Numbered from the stretch's first letter, positions 1 through 9,999 are shown. The stretch: DNA of 64,000 bases from Pseudopyrenochaeta lycopersici (GCA_003313425.1 NHZP01000032.1:124001-188000); one strand, 5' to 3'. Numbers and translations: made by a program. Notes: generated by a model not told the origin, from the sequence alone.

Positions 1-452
1 ACTCTCATGCACGCTTTAAGGGTATGTAGACAACTTAGGGCTAATTCGGAGTACTATGCTTGACATAATCGAGACATACGGGTGGTCGAACTTGACTGAC
101 GGGACTAGAAACAGTGAGACTTAGAATATGCGTTGGGTGAAGGACGCGACGGAACCTACTGTCTAGCTGCAGTGGTGCGAAACGCGATGATTTGTATGTC
201 TCAGTATCCTCGAAGAAATTGGAATCTCTCCACAAATAATTACTAGTGAAGACTGCGTGTATGGCATAGTCCTCATCTATAGCGGTAGATGTGGAGTGGT
301 TGGCTCAGAGGGGTATGACGTCGCCCAACATTCCCGCGGTTCAGCCCTACGCTGACCCTTGCAACTTCTCGTTCCCGTTGCTGTTCCTGCATTTCGCGAC
401 TTCCTTCTCTTTCACTCCCACATTGCCTACCACTCCGCTTCGCACATTCAGG
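1..452. other. Upstream region of EAF7, no gene seen
   Basis: I see no convincing coding frame here; the short open frames on both strands resemble no known protein. From about 360 to 445 the + strand is rich in pyrimidines (runs of CTTCTC and TTCC type) directly before the EAF7 start. That is the usual look of a fungal core promoter and 5' leader. Confidence 0.5.
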
Positions 453-1324
453 ATGCATCCCCGAAAGAAAGCTACAGCCAGCGCGGTCTCGACGCCCCTG
501 GCGAACACGCAGCCAAAGACACCGCAAGATACTGGAGTCCCGCAGTCGCAAGACGATTTGCTGAATGACACATGGGCCGACGAGCAGGAGACGCAGTTGT
601 TCAAGAGCATGATGAAGTGGAAGCCGACGGGTAAGACTGTGTATTCTGCACTGGTGAATGCCCCAACTGACAGCTATGAGGCCTCCACAAGCACTTTCGC
701 ATGATCAACGTCCACACCGACATGCGCTCACACGGCTTCGCGACCGAAGACGCCCCACACACGCGCATACCCGGCATATGGAAGAAGCTGCACCAGCTAT
801 ACGACTTGGACACGCTCGACTCTCGTGAGAACGAATTCGCTTTCTCCAAAGATGCCGACCCAATCGACCCCGAGGAAGCAGTCGCTATCCCCGACTTCGA
901 GCTCCCAGAAGACGAATTTGGCGAATTGATGTGGCAGAAGCGCTTCCACAGCGAAGGCTCTGCATCAACTTCGTCCCCCCCGATGATACCCATCGACGAC
1001 GACAAAGCCCTCTATGCGCCAGGGGTCGGCCTCCTGAAAGACCATCCCGACGGCGTACGATCGCAACGGGCAGAAAGTGCCGCGGAAGCCATGCCAACGC
1101 CCAAGAATACGAGGAGTACAACAGCAAGCAGAGCGACCGCGAAAGCCCGTAAGGGCACAAAGGCTGGCGCGAAGAATAGTAAGGCCCAGTCTACCGTATC
1201 CGAGACGGCAGATGAAGAGGAAGAGGAAGAGGAAGAGGAAGAGGAAGAAGATAGTGCACCAACTACAAGGCGGACGAACCGCGGGAGAGCAAATCCGGCT
1301 CCGAAAAGAACAAGGAAGATATAG
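453..1324 (+). CDS. EAF7: NuA4 histone acetyltransferase subunit Eaf7 (CT20 family)
   Basis: Chromatin protein of the NuA4 complex, which acetylates H4/H2A in the nucleus; homolog of human MRGBP. Two exons, 453-630 and 681-1324, give 273 residues. The 50-bp intron begins GTAAGA and ends TATGAG, with CTGAC near 670. Splicing restores the family core around residues 56-72 (KPTGLHKHFRMINVHTD), followed by HTRIPGIWKKLHQLYDLD and then the acidic segment PEDEFGELMW. The C-terminal third is low complexity: Ser/Thr/Ala/Lys-rich, a Glu run of about 12 residues encoded by an imperfect GAGGAA repeat (1213-1250), and a basic KRTRK end. Length fits filamentous-fungus Eaf7. The start is the first ATG in a frame that continues into the domain. 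Codon use is normal and no RIP-type stop is present. This is the conserved gene at the edge of an accessory region. Confidence 0.93.
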
Positions 1325-1530
1325 ACTTCCTGGAGATGACATGCACGGCGTTTGCTTATTGGGATACCCATTCCATTGAAAGTATTACAATGCCATTACC
1401 CAGTCTGCCTTTCCATTATAATCGGGTACAGAAATTGTCAGATTCTATACACATAGCTTGCCAACAACGCTACACACGCCTTCGCGACCAATAGCAAAAC
1501 CTCAAATACCCGAAACCAAGAGGAAAGACC

Positions 1531-2180
1531 GTGCAGTTGGAGATACCTGCTACTGTGCGTAGAAGCAGATCCGGCCAGAACACGGCGTCGACACAGGTCA
1601 TACAGCTCGCCAGAAACCGTTCGCAATGCCGACAAGAACAGAAGCGGACCAACACCGGAGCGACAGTCGACCCAACGGATCAGGAGAACATGCCGTCGTC
1701 TGGACCTGGCAGCCAGCGACCGCAGAGGACCATTATGCCAAGTGGCAGAGCGCTAGAGGCAATCGGAGTGAATACCCGATTGCCACAAAGCAGCAGCCAG
1801 CAAATGGAGATGAACATTGAGACCGAAGCATGAATCAGCACACCACACTAAGCATATTACAATACAACGTGCGCAAGTCGAGAGATACAGTGGTGGCAAC
1901 TCTGCTTAGAGATCCTAAGGTCCACGAGTACGACATTCTGAGCCGTGGAGGAACCCGTTCATGGCGACTACTTACCATCTAGGGAAGGACATTTTCCATC
2001 TCTGCTATCCAGCAGCAGCCGAAAGGGGCCCGGCGAGGGTCTGTTTCTTCATAAGTAAGAGAATAGACCACAAGAGGTGGCGATTCAAGGAACACACGAG
2101 AGACGTCTACTCTCTCACCATTGAGCCCAGCGACAATCCTAATATCTATAGAACTCGTTGCCCTGATTTGAATAACGTAG
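1531..2180 (+). mobile_element. Broken non-LTR retrotransposon (Tad1-like LINE): end of ORF1 and start of ORF2
   Basis: A Gln/Ser/Thr-rich frame ends at 1833 and overlaps the start of a second frame in an ATGA (ATG 1830-1832, TGA 1831-1833), the stop-restart layout of fungal LINEs. The second frame opens with LSILQYNVRKSRDTVVATLL, the usual start of the LINE endonuclease (EEP fold). Near 1939-1941 the frame is lost. The endonuclease resumes in another frame with EPWRNPFMATTYHLGKDIFH, so roughly ten bases that should encode the 'AIQ' of the AIQEPW motif appear deleted. Homology fades near DLNN at about 2177. Reverse transcriptase is absent. No zinc knuckle is seen in the ORF1 part, so the element is truncated at both ends. 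Composition is normal and no RIP stops are visible. Confidence 0.8.
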
Positions 2181-2390
2181 TTTCGGCAGGCTCTCTCTTT
2201 CTTTTATCCCCTTCTTGTTCGCATAGGGTTATGTTTTGTCTGCTACTTCCTTCTTAAGTTGTCCAAAAAGTTCGTAATCTCCTTGCTTAACGTCTGCCAA
2301 GCGTCCCTATGCACCCAATGCCCGGACTACAATACGTGTGAATGTGGGAAATACCGTACATCTTTAAATCCTATAACTCTATACAAGTAT

Positions 2391-3401
2391 TCAAGGGCGA
2401 CTAATTGCCATCCTTTTGGTTTGAACCCCTATTAACTGCATCGTAACATCAAGAGTCGCACCGTAATTTATCTGCACAGCCTGATCTTCAGCAACATTGT
2501 CCTTAACCACAAGCCTAGTCATATGCTTCCATATGTCTTCCCCGACTGCAGCATTGATCTGAAGTGCTTGATTTCGGGCGCAATTTCGTAGAATGATGCG
2601 CTCCATCTTTGAAGGCATTTCTCGTTCCGCAATATCCTCGTCATCAACGAGAGTCTCATCCCCGCTGTCGTCTTCATCGTTTCCTTCACGAGCTAGAGCT
2701 CGCAGATCAGAATCAGTTAGCAGCACGGTTCCATCAGCTGTTGCAGTCAGTAATGAGGCAAAGCGGACTGTTAGAATACATACTTGATGGGCGCCGACCC
2801 TTCAACAGCTTAGCAATACGTAGTCCTGCACTCTCATCGACTTGCTCCCGGAGAAACCGATCAATTCTCTCAATCACTTCTGCATTCGCAACCAATTGTT
2901 TCTCCATCGTGCGCATCACTCCAACGCTGGTGACCTGTATGCGCAACAAAAGCATCGCCTTCACCTGTCCAAGCTCCCCCATGATGCTAGCTAATTTTCT
3001 TTCCTCGATAGAACCTTGGGTAAATTGTCGCGCAAACTGTCTCATCTTGCTTGTCTGCTTTGGGTCTATGTCTTTCAAAAATGCTGCTAGTTTTTGTTGG
3101 ACATCTTGCAATCTTGATAACTCGGTCGCAACGACAGATGTTTGGAGGTCTTCCTCATCGTCTATCACGCCAACTATGGCCTTTACGCTGTTCAATTCAG
3201 CTTGATGGCGGCTGATGACCTCGGCCAATGCTTTTTGGCGTTCGTGCGCCAGGCGGAGCCGTTCAAGAATTCGGCAAGCTTGCTCCACTAATTGTGAAGC
3301 AGCCTGGATCGCGGACAAGAATACAAACGCCTCAGCCTGTTGGCCATGTGAGCGCAGTGTCAATGAACGGGTTGAAGCATACTAACCATATTTGCTCCCA
3401 T
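2391..3401 (-). CDS. HET-S-like protein: helical HeLo-like N-terminus with two C-terminal HET-s-type amyloid motifs
   Basis: Three exons on the minus strand: 3401-3387, 3336-2784 and 2737-2391, giving 304 residues. The introns are 50 bp (GTTAGT...ACAG) and 46 bp (GTATGT...ACAG). The first exon encodes only MGANM; splicing then gives AEAFVFLSAIQAASQLVEQ. Residues 5-190 look all-helical and resemble the HeLo-like N-terminal region of fungal NLR and HET-S proteins (inference from pattern). A short acidic linker follows (NDEDDSGDETLVDDED). Then come two copies of one motif, NCARNQALQINAAVG and NVAEDQAVQINYGAT, 29 residues apart. In HET-s, two such pseudo-repeats form the beta-solenoid prion fold that drives the N-terminal domain into membranes. 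The gene lies 404 bp downstream of a same-strand gene carrying a third copy. Domain family and function are inferred; splice structure is well supported because all phases agree. Confidence 0.75.
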
Positions 3402-3804
3402 GTACGGCAAGCGGAGGATTTGATTGTAGAACTTTGAGATTGTGGCATCTGAGGCAACCACTCAATTTATCCCCAGCTGAAACCTACCGCCCATTCTGGG
3501 GCGCAGCGGTGGTCATGCACATACCAGGTTCGCGAGTGGACAGTGACTCGCTCGCTGATTGCATGCATGATGGAGTGATATGGCCAGTAAGACGCAATTG
3601 CGAATGGAATGTAGCCAACATGGGCCTATCAACAATGACTGATGGCTATGCATACGAGCCAATCACAAAAGAATGCCGTGAACATATCGTGTGTGCTGAC
3701 CAATAGACACACGAGCGCATCTGACAACAGGAGAATTGGCGTGTTGCAGCGCATGCAAGCCCCTCTCTCCCTAAGCGAGGCAGTGTCTGCCTCCCATTCT
3801 ACGA
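3402..3804. promoter_or_regulatory. Intergenic spacer upstream of the HET-S-like gene
   Basis: No gene is supported. A 104-codon + strand frame (3392-3706) crosses it without any recognisable domain. The spacer must hold the terminator of the upstream gene and the promoter of the HET-S-like gene. CCAAT-type boxes occur near 3659 and 3700. Confidence 0.4.
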
Positions 3805-4663
3805 TCAGGTTGATTCGCCAGACGTGTCGCAGCCGATGATCATGTCGAAAGCCGAGCAACCTTTAACAACGAAGAAGCGAAGCTTAGTTTCGGTCTCTCG
3901 GTGGTCATTGAAACAAACGAGGTCAACATAAATACTGGATGATACTATCCATTTCGAATCCAGGTTGATCGGATCTGGATAGAAGTCTCCTCGACGCGGT
4001 TCCATCTCCAAGCGCTTGACGATCCGATGGGCGATAAGATTATGTGACAAGTTGGGTTGGGAGATGACGCGAACTGGAAAGGGTTTCTTGCTGATGCCAG
4101 AGTAAAGACGAAGTACTTGGCTCGATCGCGACAGTTGCGAGGAAGAACGACGCTACGTGACGTCAGAGACATCCTCAGATAGCTGGCGGACATACGGTTT
4201 CTCCTATTTGCAGCTTTGATGCCTCGCTGCTGGGAGCGGGCATGTTCGATTGTGGTGACTGCATAACTACATTTGATCTAGTTCTTGCTAGAGGTCGACC
4301 AAGGCACCCATATGGATCAGTCTTTGTACTTTGACTGTAGTTGAAATTCATTATAAGATTTTGACTATAAGATGTTAGGTCATGATTCCAGGTTCAACGA
4401 GGGTCGTGTAAAACTCACAAATTAATGTTTAAGATCTTATCCGCGACGGAGCCATTGATCTGAACCGCATTGTCCTTGGAGGTGTTATGACTGCTGGAGG
4501 AGACGATTGCGCCAGGCCCCGGGCACTTTGATGCATGGTCGGAGTTGCCATGCACAGAGGTGCTAAAAGCAGTTCTATCCATATGAGAAGAGGTCAAGCT
4601 GTTTTCTCTCAGTATATTCAAGTATGGAGGCACAGCTGGATGCGCAGCGGCTTGAAGCAGCAT
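3805..4663 (-). CDS. Protein with one N-terminal HET-s-type amyloid motif and a retropepsin-like domain
   Basis: Three exons on the minus strand, 4663-4419, 4364-4196 and 4152-3805, give 253 residues. The introns are 54 bp (GTGAGT...TATAG with CTAAC) and 43 bp (GTATGT...CGTAG with CTGAC). Each intron removes an in-frame stop and restores one frame to the end. Residues 60-74 read NTSKDNAVQINGSVA and align without gaps to both motifs of the neighbouring HET-S-like protein. Residues 83-145 are a polar linker. Residues 145-253 resemble a retropepsin fold: HNLIAHRIVKRL, then a strand pair around IYVDLVCFND and LRFFVVKG, ending FDMIIGCDTSGES. The usual DTG/DSG at the first catalytic loop is replaced by SQPN, so proteolysis is doubtful. 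Met28 is an alternative start. In known systems a single N-terminal motif marks the receptor; here no NACHT or NB-ARC is attached. Confidence 0.7.
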
Positions 4664-5183
4664 TATGGTAGAAGCATAGCATAGCCGGGCTTAACACACA
4701 CCGCAGCACACACCGATCGCCGGATTCTTGTGGCCTCAGAACTCTTGGGCCGGGGGCCAAAATGATTGCGCCTCAAACCATGTCCTCGTGACACTGCCAG
4801 GAACCCTCACCACCTCAGCCGCGGGTGCTTCACCGGTCAACTCAAATTGGGTCAAGCGCAAAAGCAAGGCGGCCTACTCTACTTCACACCGCCTAAGCCT
4901 TGGGTGGCAGTATTCAAGCCTGAATATACTGCCGATAGATGGGGTGCGTGAGACCCCACATTGTTGTCTGCCTCGTCGCATGGCTCAGCGATCTTCTACA
5001 TCACCACAGCAACGACATACACGGAACTTTTGGCCCGCATATCATCCATTTCCGCTGCCTAATACCATGCGCTATTTCAAACAAAGTATGGCGCGATAGC
5101 GAATCCTGCCTGTTTGCCAGAATCGAACCTACCCGTGCGACGCAGGCTGCTGTGCGACTCACGGCGGCAAACATCTGCGCGTG
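4664..5183. promoter_or_regulatory. Shared divergent promoter region between the two retropepsin-like genes
   Basis: The minus-strand gene starts at 4663 and the plus-strand gene at 5184, head to head across 520 bp. Open frames inside (for example 4728-5099) show no known domain. An unseen extra 5' exon for either gene is possible. The layout suggests co-regulation of the pair (inference). Confidence 0.45.
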
Positions 5184-6633
5184 ATGGATGGGTTCCACAG
5201 GAGGGTTGAGCGTTTAGTATACGACTTTCCTGAGAAAGCTATTGACATTATCCTGAGCCGCTGCCATGACCAGCACACATGTAATGAGATCATGGCCTTT
5301 CTCGCAGACCGACCGACTCAGCCTGATGCGCGGAGTCCTCCAAGAGGGTTGAACATTACTGTCGGCACTGCAACGCCGTCTCTTCCTCCACTTGGTACGG
5401 AAGCGCCAAACTCTCCGCTGACACGTGACGTCCGCTCACGGCCGCTCAGCTCATACACTGGTGCCGCTACACCTATGAGTCCCCCAAGGACAGTGTCTTC
5501 TACTGCTTCACGTTCATCGGCTGGAGGTAATAGATCAGCAGAGGATATACTCCTTTATGGAGATGATGACGAAGACCTCAAACCCAAACCAGTCCGGATG
5601 AAGATCGCAGCCATTGAGCATAGTGTCATTCGAGATGACGTTGTGCACTCTAGGAATCTAGGCGAGAATCTAAACACCATTGCGCCCTTTACTGTCCAGG
5701 TGCCTCAACGTGAAGCCCCAAGTAACGTCGTGGATATAATGACTATGCAATGTGTACAAATCACGTGGCGACGTCGGAATTCTGATTCAACACACTGGAC
5801 GATGTTCTACGTGGTTCCTGGTAGACTGTTAGACGCGGATGTCCTTCTAGGCTGCACAGACTCGGGCGAACCTTTAATAGGTATGTTGAAGCGGTCAACA
5901 GACTCTCCTTTCATGAATATATGCTCACAGCAACGTTTTGAATGCAGACCACGCAACAACTATAGCGCCACAGCCCCAGCGCCGTCACGAATATAACTTC
6001 AGGAATTTTAATCAGCAGTCAATGCCCGTCGCTCCAACACCTCCTCAGAATTCATACCACCCATCCGCCGTGTCGTACAATTCTGCCCCTCGCGAGAGGG
6101 CTATGCATGACACGGGGCGACACCACCCCCCGTTCATGGATGCATTGCTAAGTCGCCAACAAAATGCCACCTCACACAGACAAATTCCGCCTGTCCAGGG
6201 ATCACCAACACCCACTGTTCTGGACGCTCGCTCATTTCCCGCCGAAGCTTCGCAGCCGCTTGGACCTCGGGGTTTTTCAGGTGCATCTGCTCCGCGCAAT
6301 GGCCAAGGACGTGAGCCGTCAGATAGGCTGAGAGTTTGTCTAATGTGGGACAAGACTACAATGAGTCTATGGCTTGATCTCGCTGCCCCAGCAGAGCATT
6401 TCTTCGACGCGTTCCGACAGGCTGCGGAAAAACGCAAACGTGTTTTCAATCGGCCTGAGACAACGATATATTTCAAGAGGGACAAGTTGTCACCAGATGA
6501 AGAAGACTTCGAGCTGTCTTTTGACGAAGAGAGCCTTGAGGCAGACTGGCTTCAGACGCTAGACTGGTTGGAGGAGAACAAGAAAGATACTTCGCCACAT
6601 ATACACGGAAGGGTGCAGGTCGATGAGGGATGA
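5184..6633 (+). CDS. Retropepsin-like domain protein with conserved C-terminal domain of unknown function
   Basis: Two exons, 5184-5880 and 5948-6633, joined by a 67-bp intron (GTATGT...TGCAG), encode 460 residues. GTG precedes the ATG at 5184. Residues 1-45 form a likely helical segment (RVERLVYDFPEKAIDIILSR). Residues 46-130 are Pro/Ser/Thr-rich and disordered, with DILLYGDDDED near 125-135. Residues 140-235 match the retropepsin-like region of the neighbouring minus-strand gene: HSVIRDDVVHSRNL, TMQCVQITWRRR, WTMFYVVPG, DVLLGCTDSGEPL. The catalytic DTG position again lacks the motif. A second disordered stretch follows. The last 110 residues are a compact domain beginning LRVCLMWDKTTMSLWLDL and ending ADWLQTLDWLEENK. 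I recognise it as recurring in fungal proteins but cannot name it. No amyloid motif is seen. Frame and splice are solid; function is unknown. Confidence 0.72.
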
Positions 6634-6819
6634 GTGCGAAGGAGTTGTCCAACAGCCCGAGATCCTCCGGCACCCTTCCCCAACCAATATTTTCCGAAGT
6701 CGGGACCCCCAAGTCGTCGGCGAAGGACGTTTCACTCACGAAAGGGTGATGATAAAGCAGTAAGCCGTCATGGTCGCCGTAAAGTAGGATGTCATAGCGT
6801 GCAGCAGAATGTCCAAGCA

Positions 6820-7265
6820 CCAGCCCTCATCCAGCGCCTCTTCAACATGAAAGAGCGAAATATTTCAGTGAGAGGACAGTCACACTGCTGCGGGATTAAG
6901 TGGCATTGTTGAGGATGCGGTCAAGTTGCCTTACTGCCGGGCAATCATCAAAGAAGTGGAGCGCTGCCACAACCCCTTCTGGCTCGGAACACCCCATATG
7001 GCGCGAGAGAATTTTGTTTACGGTAAGCATTTTATCCCGAAAGGCACTGTTGTTGTGCTGAACACGTGGACAATGCACCACGACTCAAATAGATGGGAGA
7101 AGCCGATGACCTTCAACGTAAGCTTTCACATGCCCCTGTTTCTTCTACTGGTTCACATCTATCTTACATTAACTATTCACAGCCCGATCGCTATCTTAAC
7201 GATCCTATTCGTTCCTCCACCAGCTTTTCTTGATTTTCTTAGCAGGACCCCTGCGCATCACGCGA
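6820..7265 (+). pseudogene. Cytochrome P450 fragment (I-helix side to K-helix and beyond)
   Basis: The reading starts near ALIQRLFNMKERNIS. It shifts frame around 6870, where two bases seem lost. It then runs through LPYCRAIIKEVERCHNPF, which holds the ExxR motif (EVER) of the P450 K-helix, and FIPKGTVVVLNTWTMHHD, the strand after it. A 67-bp intron (GTAAGC at 7118, ACAG near 7183) is still readable and joins MTFN to PDRYLNDPIRSSTS, the PERF-region equivalent. After that come stops, and no heme-binding FxxGxRxCxG is found. About 50 residues between the I-helix part and LPYC are also missing. This is a dead, internally deleted remnant; the CYP family cannot be named. Confidence 0.75.
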
Positions 7266-8170
7266 ATGAACACGGTATGTTGACATATCCTTATCCGAGA
7301 TATATCCATTCATTCCATCCCATGTTCTGCGCGTCGCTATAGTACATTTTCATGCAAGTCCTCGGTCGTGCACTCGTGTTCCTCAGCCTAGCATATATCG
7401 CCTTGTGTAATGGGCGGTTGTTCACAATCTCTCGGCCAGTCTTTGGCACACAAGTGCTAAAAAAGCAATGAGAGGAAAACGCCTTTCGTTCAGCAATACC
7501 ACCCGTAGGCAGCCGTTGCGCCGTTCAAATGCTGATGAGTTCCAAAAAGATTACATCCCACACACGACCCAGATGCAAGCAGGAGGTTAAACCACAAAAC
7601 GCGTTGAAGCGAAGAGATATGACATTCGCACCGACGAATTCCTTCCGGGTCAAATTCCCGGTGCTGTCCGAATTAGTATTACGCCGCATCGTGGGAGAGC
7701 ATGCAGTACCCAGTAGCGCCGTGTCGCTGATGCAAGTCGTTGTGAGATCAAAATATGTTGCTTAGTGGTGTTGAATGTTAAAAGTTGACTGGCCGTTTCT
7801 ACTTCTTCAGTTTCAGTAGATCAGGAGCTCTTGATGGATCTACCGGATCACGACGTTCGGTGATCCGCACGGACCGCCTTGCAGCGGGAACTAGCTAAGC
7901 GAGCGTCCGCGGTTCGAGTAAAAGAATGTCCGAGTATCCTCCTCTTCAACAATCCGAAAGGCTTTTTTTCGACGATCATGACAAGGTGTGGCCGGAGCGG
8001 GTCGGCCACCTCCCTACTAGTACCGGCGAAGTGCATGAACCTTCTGCTCTGCATACAGTACGAAGGAGCTCGTTTTTTTTGAGTTTTGGGCCCGTGCTTG
8101 CATCGCCCGCGAACATCAACATCGCGACTTCATAAAACTCAGCCTCTATTTCTCCACCACCACCTTCAAA
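7266..8170. other. Intergenic, nothing identified
   Basis: Short open frames on both strands (for example 7529-7765 and 7879-8135) show no family resemblance. Composition is ordinary and no repeats are obvious. The part from about 8130 to 8170 leads directly into the transposase fragment start. Confidence 0.4.
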
Positions 8171-8494
8171 ATGAATACAATAAATCGTCGCAAGCCTTTT
8201 AAATATAAAAAGGATAAAGTTCTGAAGCTTCCTAAGACTTCTCGCACAGAAATGCACCCCACAACACGCGCGTTCGTGGTAGGCGCGATTGTCGCGTCGC
8301 GCGATGGCTATGCGTCAGCGACAGCTCTCTCAAATCGTATGTCACGCACGCAGCCAGGCTTATCTGCACTTGTTCGACGTGTTGAAGCAAGAGCAAAAGA
8401 AGGAGGTCTTGATTTATGGGATCCTATTTTGTACAACAATGACCTTAGGCGTAGGCGACTATCGAAAGCTTCTTCCACGCAGCGTGTTCCATGA
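8171..8494 (+). mobile_element. N-terminal fragment of a Tc1/mariner-type transposase
   Basis: An ATG at 8171 opens a frame with a basic leader and then TRAFVVGAIVASRDGYASA, a helix-turn-helix. LSALVRRVEARAKEGGLDLW and DPILYNNDLRR follow, as is typical just before the DDE domain of fungal Tc1-like elements. The frame then falls apart (8460-8550) and no catalytic residues are present. No inverted repeats were recognised around it. The sequence is not RIP-mutated, unlike the C-terminal Tc1 transposase remnant at 25500-26251, so the two are probably separate events. Confidence 0.72.
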
Positions 8495-8761
8495 CGTCAC
8501 CTTCTGGTATCGTGCACGGCATGGTGTCAGTTGGAGCAACGCTACCCCATGACACTAGCGTACTCCATGGGCAACGTCCGAACAGCATGGAAAGGCCTGC
8601 GATATGCGCATCCACGGATCGCCTGTTCAATATCTAATGGCAGCCTGTGCTACTCTGTTCCGGGCGAGAGGGAAGTGCAGGACTAGCTTGCATATTCCCT
8701 TATCATCGACCGTTCAGGAGCCTCTGGACTCGACATACTCAGTACGCTAAAATCGTCCAAG
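8495..8761. other. Decayed DNA between transposase fragment and acyltransferase remnant
   Basis: No frame continues through this stretch. The part just before 8762 reads in frame as a weak extension of the acyltransferase (GASGLDILSTL), so the remnant may begin near 8700. Confidence 0.35.
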
Positions 8762-9708
8762 ATGGGAGTTCTTGTGCTAATCCCAAAACGTCGCGAACTC
8801 TTTTTCCAAATCTCTCATAATCACATCCACGGCGTGGGCGCGATAATGTTTCTGAACCTTCTGATTAACGCTCTTGCAGATCCGAAGGACGTCGAATTCG
8901 GGGACGAGCATCGAAATCTGTCAAGCACCCTGGCCCATTCTCTCAACCTGGGAAACCCAAGCAAGGCGGAAGTTCAAAGAGCTCAAAGAATAGTCAAAGA
9001 CTTAGCAGGCAGTCTCCCTGGTTTAAGTCTTCGCCAGACCAAAAACCCAAACCCAACTCATGCCGTACGAATGGAGCGAATAGAGTTCTCCTCAGCCTGT
9101 ACTCATAACATCCGCCGTCAAGCAAGATATCGCGGTATCACCGTTACGCATACTTGCCACAGCAGCATGATACAGGCACTAGACAACCTTGCAGCTGTCG
9201 ATGCAACCGCCGCACATGTCAGCATGTTCTTCATCAACCTCCAACAGAGCCTCCCTCCCGATATTGACCGAGAACTCTCGCCAGTATCTGTCCATCTCAC
9301 GGCTATACCAGCCGTACTACGTCGCAGCTGCTCGAAAGACTTCCTCCATCTCGCCCATCACCTAAAGGACAGCTACACCCAATTCAGCGTGGCCAGCACC
9401 ACACGCCTACACCAGCCGCTATATAAGGCACTTAGTCCTGCCTTGGCAGCTACTAGAAGCCAGCAGTCCTTATTTTCCAGCCTCGGGATTGCCAAACAGC
9501 GCGTCCGCCACAAGCTTAATAACTTCTAGATCAGTGCCAGATCTGTTACAGCCGACGTCACCACATATGTATGGTCCTTTGAGGGACGGCTGACGGTGGC
9601 CATATAGTATAACGAGGCCTTTTACGAGGCAGAAGTTGTTACAGCGTATCTGCAAGAGGTACGTCGCATCTTGCTTGCAGGCCTAGAAATTGGCGAGGGC
9701 TATTAGAT
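8762..9708 (+). pseudogene. Condensation/acetyltransferase-fold enzyme remnant (15-O-acetyltransferase-like)
   Basis: Family members are fungal acyl/acetyl transferases of the condensation superfamily, of 450-500 residues, with a catalytic HHxxxDG. Here ELFFQISHNHIHGVGAIMF occupies that site but reads HNHIHG, so the Asp is replaced by His. FGDEHRNLS and ITVTHTCHSSMIQAL follow in the expected order. The frame stops at TAG (9527-9529) after RVRHKLNNF. It then continues in the same frame through VWSFEGRLTVAI, another TAG near 9608, YNEAFYEAEVVTAYLQEVRR and a final TAG at 9706. The matching C-terminal extension beyond the stops shows they are disabling mutations. The N-terminal third is missing. 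Both internal TAGs could be RIP changes, though the surrounding sequence is not heavily mutated. Confidence 0.72.
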
Positions 9709-9999
9709 CATGATGCAGCAGAGTGCAGTGGATGCTGGATTTGAAGTAAAGCATTTGTTCCTTGTATCTTTTGATGCGACATTTAACAAGAGGCTAGTTA
9801 AAATATGTGATACTCCCCTCGTCCAACTTACGCTGCGCTTACCCAGAATGTACTCATGTCCAACACCCGTCTCTGTCTGTCTAACCCGGATTTCTCAACC
9901 CTATTTTATGAACCTCTGGCTCCTCCTGAAGCCCACATCGCAACAACATGGGCTGTTGATAAGAAAATCGAATGTTTCGGCTACTACTAATATTTGCAG
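9709..9999. other. Spacer before the NLR remnant
   Basis: No domain is recognised. The last bases (CTAAT then TTTGCAG at 9993-9999) look like a branch site and 3' splice site leading into the SesB-like exon, so an upstream exon of the NLR has been lost. Confidence 0.4.

Noticed and set aside
1012..1371. Minus-strand frame with long Ser run opposite EAF7
   Set aside because: It is the antisense reading of the EAF7 Glu-coding repeat and basic tail.
3392..3706. 104-codon plus-strand open frame between the two amyloid-motif genes
   Set aside because: No domain, no splice continuation, and it lies where a promoter and terminator are expected.
5085..5130. tRNA-like B box (GGTTCGATTC) on the minus strand
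   Set aside because: No matching acceptor, D or anticodon stems could be formed around it.
6473..6820. Minus-strand frame containing DILLYGDHDGLLLYHH and other protein-like words
   Set aside because: It overlaps the 3' end of a supported plus-strand gene and then non-coding sequence; no family or splice support.
8171..8494. Transposase fragment as a stand-alone functional gene
   Set aside because: It holds only the helix-turn-helix part and loses frame before any catalytic residue.
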